A stretch of DNA of 64,000 bases, taken from positions 806,001 through 870,000 of the forward strand of contig JADJSG010000006.1 in the NCBI GenBank assembly GCA_016711825.1, written 5' to 3'. Of this stretch, positions 7,280 to 16,450 are shown piece by piece (positions within the stretch are counted from its first letter, which is position 1; each line of letters opens with the position of its first letter). The notes beneath the pieces were generated by a model. The model saw only the letters and a list, made by a program, of their open reading frames with translations, was not told the DNA's origin and did not search any database. The stretch comes from Bacteroidota bacterium. GTDB lineage: Bacteria; Bacteroidota; Bacteroidia; Chitinophagales; Chitinophagaceae. The position numbers and the translations under genes were made by a program.

Positions 7280-10168
7280 TTGTTTATAAGATATTTAATA
7301 ATAACTTGCTTCTTGTGCTGCTCTCTTGTATCGGTGGCGCAAGAATGGGATTATTCCTATACCCAATATACAAAAAATGATGGTTTGCCGAGCAATACCA
7401 TTTATTGTGTAACCTCCGATAAAAATGGCATTCTTTGGTTAGGAACTGATGCAGGTGTGGTAAGGTTTGATGGTTACAATGTCAAGGTTTTTAATACAGA
7501 TGATGGGCTCCCAAGCAATGATGTTTTTGAAATTGTATGTGATAGTAAAAATCGACTTTGGCTTACAACATTTAAAAGTGACATTACTTTTATTCAAAAT
7601 GAAAAAGTTAATACAAAATATAATAATAAACTTATTGATGAAATTGATAACAAAAATGCATTCCCACGTATATATGAAGATAATGACAGAAATATTTGGA
7701 TTAGGACAGTACCATTAAATCTTTTTAAAATAACACCTCAAAGTGAAATTATTAAATATCCAAATAATTATAATATTAAAACAGGCTGTAATATTACAGA
7801 ATTAAATAACACAATATATTTTATAGGTTCTTTTTCTACGTTATGTTATGACAAAACATTAAAATCATTTAATCATGTTATTCCTGAAAAAAGTATCGTT
7901 ATTGATGGTTTGTTTTTAAAAAATGGGAAATGCTATTTTATTAATAGTAAAAATGAAGTTTCAGTCTTAGATACAAACTATTTAAAAAAAGGGTATTTTA
8001 CTGGTAAATCACTCAATTGGAATTTGCCTTTACAAGATTCAACAATTTGGGTAATGAGTCAAAAAGGATTTAAAGTTTTTAATTTAAATAATATCTATTC
8101 TCCACAAATATTTTTAAATGGATATTCAACTTCTTTTTTTCATTATGATAAAAATAAACATGTTTGGCTTGCAACATTGAATAGCGGCCTTTTTAAACTA
8201 AATTCATTAAAAGTAAAAAATACTAATATTATTTCCAATTATATACAAAATTCGATAATAAGTGTCTATGTTAATGCAAAAAACATTATAGTTGGTAATA
8301 ATTTTGGAGACGTTTATATATTAGACAAGGAAACAAAAAAAGTAATTAATCATGTTGCTTTAAAATTTTATTCATTGACAAGTTTCAGAATACTTAATAT
8401 CACAAATGTTAATAAAAAATTCATAATTACTACAGATAGAGGGGTGATTGAATATGACTTAAAGTCAAATCTAGTAAAAAAATTACCTTTATATCATGCA
8501 GCAATTAAAAATGTTTATTTAAGAAATGATAGCTTAATTATATTAGATAATGATGGTATCAGATACTATAATAAAAATACATTTTCTCAGAACGATTCTA
8601 TACTAGTTTACAAACGTTTCTACTCCTACTGTGAATACAAAGACAAAAAAGTAGTGGGTAGTCAGGATTCATTGTATTATATCGATAAAGTTTTTAAACC
8701 ATATCCACTTGATATTCATTTCAATTTTAGAGCCGTTGATTTGCTTGTCAAAGATTCATTGCTGATTGCAACCACAGCCGAAAAAGGGGTTTTCTTTATC
8801 AATGATCATAAGGTGGTTAAAAACATAAACAATAGCAATGGGCTAAGTTCAAATACTTGTTATAAATCGGTCATCTACAAAGATGCATTATATACAGCAA
8901 CAAACAAAGGCATTAATGTGTACAATTTTACTACCGACTCATTATATCATTTATTCGAATCGGATGGACTGCCTTCCAATACCGTATTTGATTTAAAAGT
9001 GTTTAACGATACCATTTATGCAGCTACAGAAGCGGGTTTATCTGTGATACCTTTAACAGCCATTCCACATTTTAAATCTTTTCCCTTGTTGGCTACTCCC
9101 ATTGTCGCAGGCCGTGATACCTTTTATGATCTTCCAGCCCAACTTGGCATGTATACCGATCAGGAGATGACACTTGTATTGAATGGATTGTCATATGGTA
9201 CCAAAACACCTGTGAGATATCATTACAAAATTATCAATAGCGATACCAACTATAAAACAGGATTAGACCAACATATACAAATTAATAATTTAAATCATGG
9301 TAATTATACCTTCACAGCTTATGCCGAAAATAGTGAAGGAATCGTCAGCAATACCTTGAATATACCTTTTACAGTGAAGCCATATTTTTACCAAACTTCC
9401 TGGTTTAAAATATTCATTATCATTGTTTATTTTATCTTGATCTATGTGTTTACCTTATGGATGATTGCTCGCACCCGCAAAAAAGAAAAACGAAAAAATG
9501 AATTGAATAATAAAGTAAGAAACTTAGAACTGGCTGCATGGAAGTCAGCGATTAATCCCCATTTTATTTTTAATTCATTAAACAATTTACAGGGATTGTT
9601 TTTAAACAACGACATCGATAAAGCCAATAGATACACCCAGGAATTTTCTGATATATTGCGTAAAACAATTGAAAATAGTGGTAAATTATTTCTCACCATT
9701 GACGAAGAAATTAAATACCTGAAAAATTATTTATCCTTAGAAGTGATTAAAAGAGATAATCGTTTTGAATATGAAATCACCACCACCGATGAAAAATTAT
9801 TAAGCTACTATATCCCCTCCCTAATTATACAATCAATCATCGAAAACTCTCTCAAACATGGTATCAAAGATCAACTGGGCGGATTTATAAAAGTTATTTT
9901 TGCATACGATGAAAAAAACATTACCTGTACTATACAAGATAATGGAATTGGTTTTCAAGAATCAAATACCAAGAACGAAGTATCAAAAGGAATTAAACTA
10001 CTTAAACACAAACTCTCTATTGTAGAAAGATTATTAAAAAAGAAATTCATTTTTGAATTTCATAACCGATATAACGAAGCACAAGAAATTATTGGGGCAG
10101 AAACTATTTTTATATTTCCAATTTTAAACTTTGAAAATGAAAGTTACCTACACAGCAATCATTATTGA
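7280..10168 (+). CDS. Propeller sensor histidine kinase (Reg_prop / Y_Y_Y / LytS-type)
   Basis: 962 residues. A signal peptide (1-20) precedes two beta-propeller blocks with Reg_prop motifs such as NDGLPSNTIYCV and GILWLGTDAGV, then a Y_Y_Y-type Ig module (about 610-700). One membrane helix (about 710-732) leads to a cytoplasmic His_kinase domain with AINPHFIFNSLNNLQ, whose His is the phosphoacceptor, and an HATPase with IENSLKHG and DNGIGF. The architecture is that of hybrid-less one-helix sensors that detect extracytoplasmic ligands. The frame opens with TTG at 7280; no ATG gives a signal peptide. The response regulator overlaps its 3' end by about 35 bases, so the two are translationally linked. 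Confidence 0.87.
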   Translation: MFIRYLIITCFLCCSLVSVAQEWDYSYTQYTKNDGLPSNTIYCVTSDKNGILWLGTDAGVVRFDGYNVKVFNTDDGLPSNDVFEIVCDSKNRLWLTTFKSDITFIQNEKVNTKYNNKLIDEIDNKNAFPRIYEDNDRNIWIRTVPLNLFKITPQSEIIKYPNNYNIKTGCNITELNNTIYFIGSFSTLCYDKTLKSFNHVIPEKSIVIDGLFLKNGKCYFINSKNEVSVLDTNYLKKGYFTGKSLNWNLPLQDSTIWVMSQKGFKVFNLNNIYSPQIFLNGYSTSFFHYDKNKHVWLATLNSGLFKLNSLKVKNTNIISNYIQNSIISVYVNAKNIIVGNNFGDVYILDKETKKVINHVALKFYSLTSFRILNITNVNKKFIITTDRGVIEYDLKSNLVKKLPLYHAAIKNVYLRNDSLIILDNDGIRYYNKNTFSQNDSILVYKRFYSYCEYKDKKVVGSQDSLYYIDKVFKPYPLDIHFNFRAVDLLVKDSLLIATTAEKGVFFINDHKVVKNINNSNGLSSNTCYKSVIYKDALYTATNKGINVYNFTTDSLYHLFESDGLPSNTVFDLKVFNDTIYAATEAGLSVIPLTAIPHFKSFPLLATPIVAGRDTFYDLPAQLGMYTDQEMTLVLNGLSYGTKTPVRYHYKIINSDTNYKTGLDQHIQINNLNHGNYTFTAYAENSEGIVSNTLNIPFTVKPYFYQTSWFKIFIIIVYFILIYVFTLWMIARTRKKEKRKNELNNKVRNLELAAWKSAINPHFIFNSLNNLQGLFLNNDIDKANRYTQEFSDILRKTIENSGKLFLTIDEEIKYLKNYLSLEVIKRDNRFEYEITTTDEKLLSYYIPSLIIQSIIENSLKHGIKDQLGGFIKVIFAYDEKNITCTIQDNGIGFQESNTKNEVSKGIKLLKHKLSIVERLLKKKFIFEFHNRYNEAQEIIGAETIFIFPILNFENESYLHSNHY

Positions 10169-10880
10169 TGATGAAAAAATCAATATCAATTTGCTTTCAA
10201 AATTAATTAATCGATGTTGCCCGGATATTGAAATTGTAGCTACCGCCAGCAATTTTGAAAATGGTATAGAAGCCATTTTACAACATAAGCCAGCCCTATT
10301 ATATCTGGATATTGAAATTCATGGTAAAACAGGATTTGATTTGCTCAAGTGTGTAGATACAAGCAATATGTGTGTCATTATGGTAACGGGTTATGAAAAA
10401 TATGCCATACAAGCTATAAAATCAGGGGTGAGTGATTATATACTCAAACCCGTTCAAATCAATGATTTGATAGAGGCGACCAACAAATGTATCGCACAAA
10501 TACAGCAAAAACTTGCGCAAAATCAAGTTAAAGAAGATCCCACTTTGTACACCGATTTTATCAGTATTCATCATAAAGATCATATTGAGATTGTAAAGCT
10601 TGAGGATATCATACAACTGGAATCTATCGGTGGTTGTACCCAAATACATATCATACCCCATAAAATATATACCTCTTCCAAATCACTTAAATTTTATGAA
10701 AAGCAATTACCCCCTCACGTTTTTTTAAGAACGCATAATAGCTATATTGTAAATATTCATCATATCGTAAAATATCTCAAAGGTAGGTATGGCACCTTGT
10801 TGATGATAAATGATATTGAAATTCCAATTTCATTACCCAAGAAAAAAGAAGTTTCTGATAGATTAGGTTTGCATTTATAA
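10137..10880 (+). CDS. LytTR-family response regulator
   Basis: An N-terminal receiver domain has the acidic pair in IIDDEK, the phosphoacceptor Asp in LLYLDIEIHGKTGFD (residue 58 from this start), a Thr in MVTGYE and the conserved Lys in YILKPV. A C-terminal LytTR DNA-binding domain begins at about residue 140 (DFISIHHKDHIEIVKLEDII) and contains the FLRTHNSYIVN segment typical of the fold. An alternative ATG lies two codons upstream at 10131. It overlaps the upstream kinase gene, which is of the LytS type that normally pairs with LytTR regulators, so this is its partner. The genes it controls are not shown directly; a possible LytTR-like site is noted at 29609. Confidence 0.87.
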   Translation: MKVTYTAIIIDDEKININLLSKLINRCCPDIEIVATASNFENGIEAILQHKPALLYLDIEIHGKTGFDLLKCVDTSNMCVIMVTGYEKYAIQAIKSGVSDYILKPVQINDLIEATNKCIAQIQQKLAQNQVKEDPTLYTDFISIHHKDHIEIVKLEDIIQLESIGGCTQIHIIPHKIYTSSKSLKFYEKQLPPHVFLRTHNSYIVNIHHIVKYLKGRYGTLLMINDIEIPISLPKKKEVSDRLGLHL

Positions 10881-10950
10881 GGACCCCTTTAATTAAAATG
10901 AAATATGAACGTAACCTATGAAATCGTTTATGAGCAGAACCCATGTTAGA

Positions 10951-11931
10951 TTAACCACCAATCGCTATCATACTTCTGTTTTCAAGTTCTTGCGTTTCTA
11001 TTTGGGTAAAATCAGTCAATAACTGACCGCCTAATGCTTTTTCTTTCAACAATACATTTTGGGTAATCGCATCTATCATATTCACACCACTCCGCATCAG
11101 CGTGAGTAAATCGGTTTCTGTTTTTGAAAACAAACAATTTTTCATTTTGCCATCAGCCGTTAATCGCAGTCGATTGCAATTGCCACAAAATGGGGCCGTC
11201 ATGGTACTTATGATGGCAAATGTGCCAGCATGGTTGAGCACCTTGTATTTTTTAGTGGTATCATTTTTGCCATCTTTGATTTTGATATACGAAAATTCAT
11301 GACCGATGGTTTGTAATATCTGTTGATAGGTAAACACTTTTTGACTCATCCATTGGTTTTGTGAAAAGGGCATAAACTCAATAAAACGAACATGGATGGG
11401 TTCCGCTTGGGTCCAGCGTACAAACGAATTGATTTCCTGATGATTGATGCCATTCATGGTCACTACATTTACTTTAACCGAAAAGTCGTGTGCAATCAAT
11501 AAATCAATATTGTCTTTTACCTGTTGAAATTGATCACGTTTGGTTAAAGCTAAAAAAGTGGCAGCATTTAAAGTGTCTAAGCTAACATTGATTGATCGTA
11601 ATTGAGCTTGTTTAAACACTTCGATATACTTATGTACAAGTACACCGTTGGTGGTAATACTTAGGGTAACAGGTAAGGCAGATAAGGCAAGTATAATTTT
11701 TGCAAAATCTTTTCGTACCAGGGGCTCACCGCCAGTGAGTCTGATTTTGTCTACCCCAAGCGAAACAAATAAAGTAGCAAAAGCGACTATTTCATCTTTA
11801 CTCATGAGTTTACTCATGGGGCTCACTTCTACTTCTTCATTTGGCATACAATAAAAACATCGAAAATTGCATGCATCCGTAAGCGAAATACGGAGGTAAT
11901 TGTGCACTCTTTGATGTTGATCAATCAGCAT
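10951..11931 (-). CDS. moaA: GTP 3',8-cyclase MoaA (molybdenum cofactor synthesis)
   Basis: 326 residues with the radical-SAM cluster C-x3-C-x2-C at Cys21, Cys25 and Cys28 (CNFRCFYCMP), the RLTGGEPLVR segment, and the second, C-terminal 4Fe-4S site in FCGNCNRLRLTADG with a third Cys 14 residues on. The protein ends in the double-glycine tail (IAIGG) needed by MoaA. It turns GTP into the cyclic precursor used by MoaC in molybdopterin synthesis. No other moa, moe or mog gene is in the window, so it is isolated here. It is convergent with the response regulator (70 bases) and divergent from the GT39-like gene. Confidence 0.92.
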   Translation of the reverse strand: MLIDQHQRVHNYLRISLTDACNFRCFYCMPNEEVEVSPMSKLMSKDEIVAFATLFVSLGVDKIRLTGGEPLVRKDFAKIILALSALPVTLSITTNGVLVHKYIEVFKQAQLRSINVSLDTLNAATFLALTKRDQFQQVKDNIDLLIAHDFSVKVNVVTMNGINHQEINSFVRWTQAEPIHVRFIEFMPFSQNQWMSQKVFTYQQILQTIGHEFSYIKIKDGKNDTTKKYKVLNHAGTFAIISTMTAPFCGNCNRLRLTADGKMKNCLFSKTETDLLTLMRSGVNMIDAITQNVLLKEKALGGQLLTDFTQIETQELENRSMIAIGG

Positions 11932-12004
11932 GACGATTGTTTAAAAAATGAATTTTGAATTTGTAAATTTACAATACTACATTCGTAATGTCCTTTATTT
12001 ATCA

Positions 12005-13441
12005 ATGAAATTAATAGCTAAACCTTTCTTGCCCTTTTGGATTTTTACCCTCGCTTTAATGCTGGTACTCACCTTGCCTTCGCTGATACAAGATGGTATG
12101 TTTAACGATGCCTTATTGTATACCTCAGTTTCACGCAATCTGGCTCATGGTATGGGTTCTTTTTGGTTTCCTTATTTTGATCCTTACAATATCATTGGAC
12201 TGAATTCATTTCATGAACAGCCACCTTTGGCATTTGGCATCCAATCGCTTTTTTTTAGGTTACTGGGCGATAGTATGTATACTGAACGCATTTATACCCT
12301 CCTGATGTTAGCGCTTTCTGCATTTTTAATCAAAAAAATATGGAATGAAATTTTTTGTCAGCAAACCGAATACCAAGCAATGGGTTGGCTGTCCTGGTTA
12401 TTATGGATTAGCATTCCTGTTTGCTTTTGGTCATATACTAATAATATGCACGAAAATACCATGGGGGTTTTTATTTTAGGGGCTTGTCTTGTGATGTATA
12501 AGGCTTTGAAACGCGAACAACTTATGGTTGCTTATTGGGTACTTGCTGGACTTTTGCTTGGATTGGCAGCGCTTACCAAAGGGTTTCCGGGCTTGTTTCC
12601 TTTAAGTTTTCCCTTTTTATATTGGGCAATCACCCATGAAAGTTCCTTTCGAAAAATGTTATTGCAAACCCTATTGCTTATCGCAACACTTGTGGTTGTG
12701 GGTGTTGCCTTATACCTATATACACCTTCGCATGATAGTTTATCTATCTATTTATTTAAACGTGCTTTTGCTCGTATTCAAGGAGCCCATTCTGTAGACA
12801 GTCGATTTTTTATTGTCTTTCGATTGTTTTCAGAGTTATTACCACAATTGTGTTTTACCATTGTGGTGTACCTGATTGCAAGAAGCCAAAAAATCAAATT
12901 TATGTTGAGCGGGTTTAATAAAACAACCCTTTTATTTTTTGCTTTAGGCTTGTGTGGCTCACTTCCGCTTATGCTCACCAAGGTACAGAATGGATTTTAT
13001 ATGGTAGGTGCCTTACCCTATTTTGCTATTGCCTTTGCTTTGCTCAATGTGCATAGTCTTTATATTTTTATTTCCAATATCAAAGCATCCGTATCTAAAA
13101 ATCTTTTGATGGGGACTGTGTTGCTATTGTTTGCTGTATTGTTTTTTTCATTTTCAAAAATTGGGGGAACCGTAAGAGACAAGTCCATAGTGCATGATGT
13201 ACATCTGATTGGTAAAAATATACCCGCCTTTACCGCAATGGGTTGCAAAAAGGATATCTATGAACGATGGGAAATCGCTTGTTATTTTGTTCGCTATTAT
13301 AATATCAGTTTAAATAAAGCAGATACGAATCAATATTTTTTAACCATGAAATATGACAGTATAGGATTGCCAAATCATCTGTTAAAAATGGAAATGGATT
13401 TAGAAATGTTTGATTTGTATAAACAAAATACGGGATTGTAA
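12005..13441 (+). CDS. GT39-like (ArnT/PMT) membrane glycosyltransferase
   Basis: About 478 residues from the ATG at 12005 (MKLIAKPFLPFW); the frame opens at 11948 but that stretch adds a non-hydrophobic tail. The first periplasmic loop contains DGMFNDALLYTSVSRNL, the acidic motif of the dolichyl/undecaprenyl-phosphate mannosyl or ArnT-type transferases, followed by NSFHEQPPLAFG. About 10-11 hydrophobic segments follow, with ALTKGFPGLFPLSFP in the middle. Such proteins transfer a sugar from a polyprenyl-phosphate carrier to lipid A, protein or glycan on the periplasmic side. The acceptor is unknown. The C-terminal about 70 residues are soluble. Confidence 0.75.
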   Translation: MKLIAKPFLPFWIFTLALMLVLTLPSLIQDGMFNDALLYTSVSRNLAHGMGSFWFPYFDPYNIIGLNSFHEQPPLAFGIQSLFFRLLGDSMYTERIYTLLMLALSAFLIKKIWNEIFCQQTEYQAMGWLSWLLWISIPVCFWSYTNNMHENTMGVFILGACLVMYKALKREQLMVAYWVLAGLLLGLAALTKGFPGLFPLSFPFLYWAITHESSFRKMLLQTLLLIATLVVVGVALYLYTPSHDSLSIYLFKRAFARIQGAHSVDSRFFIVFRLFSELLPQLCFTIVVYLIARSQKIKFMLSGFNKTTLLFFALGLCGSLPLMLTKVQNGFYMVGALPYFAIAFALLNVHSLYIFISNIKASVSKNLLMGTVLLLFAVLFFSFSKIGGTVRDKSIVHDVHLIGKNIPAFTAMGCKKDIYERWEIACYFVRYYNISLNKADTNQYFLTMKYDSIGLPNHLLKMEMDLEMFDLYKQNTGL

Positions 13442-13486
13442 ATATTATTAGTGGTTCGTACGATGAATCAAGCTTGATCGTTTAAC

Positions 13487-15412
13487 TTATAATAAGCGCC
13501 ATTTTTCTCCTATTATTTTTACATCATCCCAGGCGTCATAGTTTTTGGCATATAGCCAATTTAAATGTTCTTTGTTTTCGGCCGGGATATCAAAATTTTT
13601 AATCACCGGATATACATCCAACAGCGGTGATTTTAGTTTTGGAAACTGGGAATCTATATACCCTACAAATGTTTTATCGCCTTCAAGAACGAGAAACATA
13701 TTCAGTAGGAAATATTTTTTATTTTTTACAAACCAAATAAATAAAGGAAACAGGAGGATAAAAAACAAGGAAAATAAAATATCAACCATCCGTTTGTTGC
13801 GTATCGCAGTTTGCGTGGTGATTTGATATACAAGTTCGGTAGTATATAAATCACCTGCAGTGTTTTTACTATTGCTCCCTATGATACTATCCGTACCCAC
13901 ACTATGTATTTTATATTCGATAGAGCTGCCACAGGCTTGCATATTTTCTATGATTTGCTTAAAGGTAACATGCTGCTGAGCATAGATTATTTCAGTGGCT
14001 TTGTATAGCTTTGTCAATGCAGTGGTTTGACTAAAAATACCAAGTTGTTGGGGTTCTTTTTCTTCAAAAGGACTGATAGACCCAATGATGTTTTTTTCGA
14101 TATAAGCAGTGGCTAAAAGATGTCGAATTTCTTGCTCTTCAGCACTCGTGCCTACAATTATCACATGTTTATGGTTTTGTTCGGGCTCTACACTTTTGAT
14201 ATTCAGTGCTTGTAATACTTTTCGGGAACCCAAAATAAGCAATGTACCTGTTAAAGCTCCCAATACTGTAATACCCCTTGAAAAGCGAAATTCTTCATTG
14301 AGTAATCCATACATGGCAAGCGTAATGATACCACCAATAAACATCCCACGCATCACCCTACCTGGTTTGTAAGGCTTGTCATAAGCGCCACTAAAATATA
14401 AACTTGCTAACCATATGATGATATAGGTGGTAAAAAATGCCGCAAGCAATGAAGGAGAATAATGAGTATCTACCTTAATATTTTTAATCCATAAGTACTT
14501 CATCACCAACAAGGATATCAATAATAATAAAGTATCGATGAGAGGCATTTTTACAATGGTAAAAATGTTTTCTACAAAAGCTAATATGGCCCTGAAATAA
14601 ATAGCACTACGTATTAACAATACATACAAGCCTTTTTTTGATGTTTGAAAATGCTTTTCAGCGAAAATAATCATCGCCTGATAAAACATTTTTACATAAT
14701 TTAAACTGCCTTTTTTGGTGCTTTCTCCTTTGTAGTGAATGACTGTAGTATGAGGGAAATAGACATTTTGAAATCCAGCTTTTTTTATTTTATAACTCAA
14801 GTCAATATCTTCGCCATACATAAAATAATCTTCATCAAAACTACCCACCTGATCAATCACTGTTTTTCTGCAAAACATAAAACAACCCACCAGCACATCT
14901 ACTTCATTGGTTTCATTTTCGGGTAAATAACCCAGATGATATTGATTAAATAATTTTGATTTTTTAAACAAAGATGAAATGCCACTGATTTTAAAAAATG
15001 CCACCTTCGCATTGGGAAATCCTCTTTTCGATTCAGGTAAAAACTGTCCTTGCCCATCAATCAATCGGCACCCCAAAGCACCCACTTTTTCATGAGCATC
15101 CATATAAGCAATGCATGAAGAAAAGCAATCTTCAGCTACAATGGTATCGGGATTTAAGTATAAAATATATTGGCCTCGTGCTTTGGACACTGCTTGATTA
15201 TTGGCTTTTGCAAACCCTACATTCACGGGATTGTCAATCAATATTACAGAAGGAAATTTATTTCTTACCATGGCTACACTGCCATCTGAAGAGGTATTGT
15301 CCACCACAAAAACTTCTACTGCCAAACCTTCACTTGCACGCATGACGGAAAGCAAGCAATGCTCGAGAAAATATTTTACGTTATAGTTGACAATAATGAC
15401 GCTTAATTGCAT
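13487..15412 (-). CDS. GT2 glycosyltransferase fused to degenerate sugar-phosphate transferase-like tail
   Basis: 641 residues. Residues 1-240 are a GT2 domain of the rhamnosyl/WbbL kind (SVIIVNYNVKYFLEHCL, YLNPDT acidic motif, FDEDYFMYGEDIDLSYKIK). Then come four or five membrane helices (about 255-420), a nucleotide-binding-like segment (HVIIVGTSAEEQEIRHLL), and a last helix region RNKRMVDILFSLFFILLF that resembles the re-entrant helix of polyprenyl-phosphate hexose-1-phosphate transferases. The KFRSM-type catalytic segment of those enzymes is not visible. The GT2 part is probably active on a lipid-linked glycan; the tail may be an anchor or regulatory remnant. It is divergent from the inositol monophosphatase gene. 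Confidence 0.75.
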   Translation of the reverse strand: MQLSVIIVNYNVKYFLEHCLLSVMRASEGLAVEVFVVDNTSSDGSVAMVRNKFPSVILIDNPVNVGFAKANNQAVSKARGQYILYLNPDTIVAEDCFSSCIAYMDAHEKVGALGCRLIDGQGQFLPESKRGFPNAKVAFFKISGISSLFKKSKLFNQYHLGYLPENETNEVDVLVGCFMFCRKTVIDQVGSFDEDYFMYGEDIDLSYKIKKAGFQNVYFPHTTVIHYKGESTKKGSLNYVKMFYQAMIIFAEKHFQTSKKGLYVLLIRSAIYFRAILAFVENIFTIVKMPLIDTLLLLISLLVMKYLWIKNIKVDTHYSPSLLAAFFTTYIIIWLASLYFSGAYDKPYKPGRVMRGMFIGGIITLAMYGLLNEEFRFSRGITVLGALTGTLLILGSRKVLQALNIKSVEPEQNHKHVIIVGTSAEEQEIRHLLATAYIEKNIIGSISPFEEKEPQQLGIFSQTTALTKLYKATEIIYAQQHVTFKQIIENMQACGSSIEYKIHSVGTDSIIGSNSKNTAGDLYTTELVYQITTQTAIRNKRMVDILFSLFFILLFPLFIWFVKNKKYFLLNMFLVLEGDKTFVGYIDSQFPKLKSPLLDVYPVIKNFDIPAENKEHLNWLYAKNYDAWDDVKIIGEKWRLL

Positions 15413-15438
15413 GTAAGAAAAAAAAGAAAGTATATTTG
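15407..15438 (+). promoter_or_regulatory. Bacteroidota-type promoter (TTG, 21 bases, TATATTTG)
   Basis: A TTG at 15407-15409 and TATATTTG at 15431-15438 are 21 bases apart, close to the known -33/-7 spacing of primary sigma factor promoters in Bacteroidota. The box lies 35 bases upstream of the inositol monophosphatase ATG. Confidence 0.5.
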
Positions 15439-15473
15439 TAAGACTTCAAAAATAACCGAATAATTTAGATAAA

Positions 15474-16259
15474 ATGAATGATTTACTTAAAAATACCTTG
15501 CTGAGAGCGATTCACGAAGGCGCTGCGATTCTTCGTCATTACTTTGAAGGTACTTTTGAAATCAAAAGTAAAGATACACTCAACAACTTAGTAACAGAGG
15601 TAGATAAAAAAGCGGAAGATGCTATTATTGATGTGATACGTGGTGAGTTTCCCGCTCATTTTATATTAAGTGAAGAGGCAGGTGAAATGAGTACTGAATC
15701 AAATTATAAATGGATCATAGACCCCATTGATGGCACCGTAAACTTTGCCCATGGTATTCCCATTTGCTGCATCAGTATTGGTTTAGAATTAGATGGTCAA
15801 ATGATTATGGGCGCTGTTTTTAATCCTTTTATGAACGAGCTCTTTTTTGCCGAAAAAGGGAAAGGGGCTTTTTTAAACAATAAACCCCTGGGCGTCTCCA
15901 TCAATGATCAACTTGAAAGTGCTTGTTTGGTTACCGGATTTCCATATAAATGGGCTACCGTAGAGGCAGATCCTATATCTGTATTTGAACGATTTATTCG
16001 CAAAGGCTTGCCCGTACGCCGATTGGGGAGTGCTGCCATCGATTTATGTTGGGTAGCCGCTGGGCGCTTTGATGGTTTTTGGGAATACAATCTAAACCCT
16101 TGGGACATTGCAGCCGGGTACCTCATCATAGAAGAAGCAGGGGGAAGAATCAGCAATTTTAAAGGCGAGCCCTATAGTGTATACGATAAAGAAACACTTG
16201 CCACCAATGGCAAAATACACGAACAAATGTTAAGTGTCATTGCTAACCTGCCTGTGTAA
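15474..16259 (+). CDS. suhB: Inositol monophosphatase family protein
   Basis: 261 residues, the normal length of SuhB-like inositol-1-monophosphatases. The metal-binding motifs are complete: EE at residues 67-68 (ILSEEAGE), IIDPIDGTVNF at 81-91 and LNPWDIAAGYLIIEEAGG near residue 207-224. The enzyme hydrolyses myo-inositol phosphates or related sugar phosphates with Mg2+; in many bacteria SuhB has an additional role in rRNA transcription, which cannot be judged here. It is a single gene with its own promoter-like sequence, divergent from the GT2 fusion. Confidence 0.88.
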   Translation: MNDLLKNTLLRAIHEGAAILRHYFEGTFEIKSKDTLNNLVTEVDKKAEDAIIDVIRGEFPAHFILSEEAGEMSTESNYKWIIDPIDGTVNFAHGIPICCISIGLELDGQMIMGAVFNPFMNELFFAEKGKGAFLNNKPLGVSINDQLESACLVTGFPYKWATVEADPISVFERFIRKGLPVRRLGSAAIDLCWVAAGRFDGFWEYNLNPWDIAAGYLIIEEAGGRISNFKGEPYSVYDKETLATNGKIHEQMLSVIANLPV

Positions 16260-16438
16260 TAGCCTGGTAAATAATACCAATTATAAGGATTTCTTGTTTA
16301 ATATACCGTTGTGAGCATGAATCTTTGACCTATTTTACAACAGCAGAAAGGATATTTTCATTTTTGAATCTATTCAATAATAAAATACCCAATAAGGAAT
16401 ATCAGTACCGGAATAAATTACTTAGTGCTTTTGCGTTG

Positions 16439-16446
16439 TACTTTTG
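16439..16446 (+). promoter_or_regulatory. Candidate -7 box TACTTTTG abutting the ubiD start
   Basis: TACTTTTG fits TAnnTTTG and ends 4 bases before the ATG at 16451. With the usual distance from this box to the transcription start, the mRNA would begin at or next to the A of the start codon, so a leaderless message is possible. No clear -33 element is present. Confidence 0.4.
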
Positions 16447-16450
16447 CAAC

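Noticed and set aside
13466..13477. ATCAAGCTTGAT palindrome as a terminator between convergent genes
   Set aside because: The 12-base palindrome has no loop and no T-run, so it does not qualify as a rho-independent terminator; it is probably chance.
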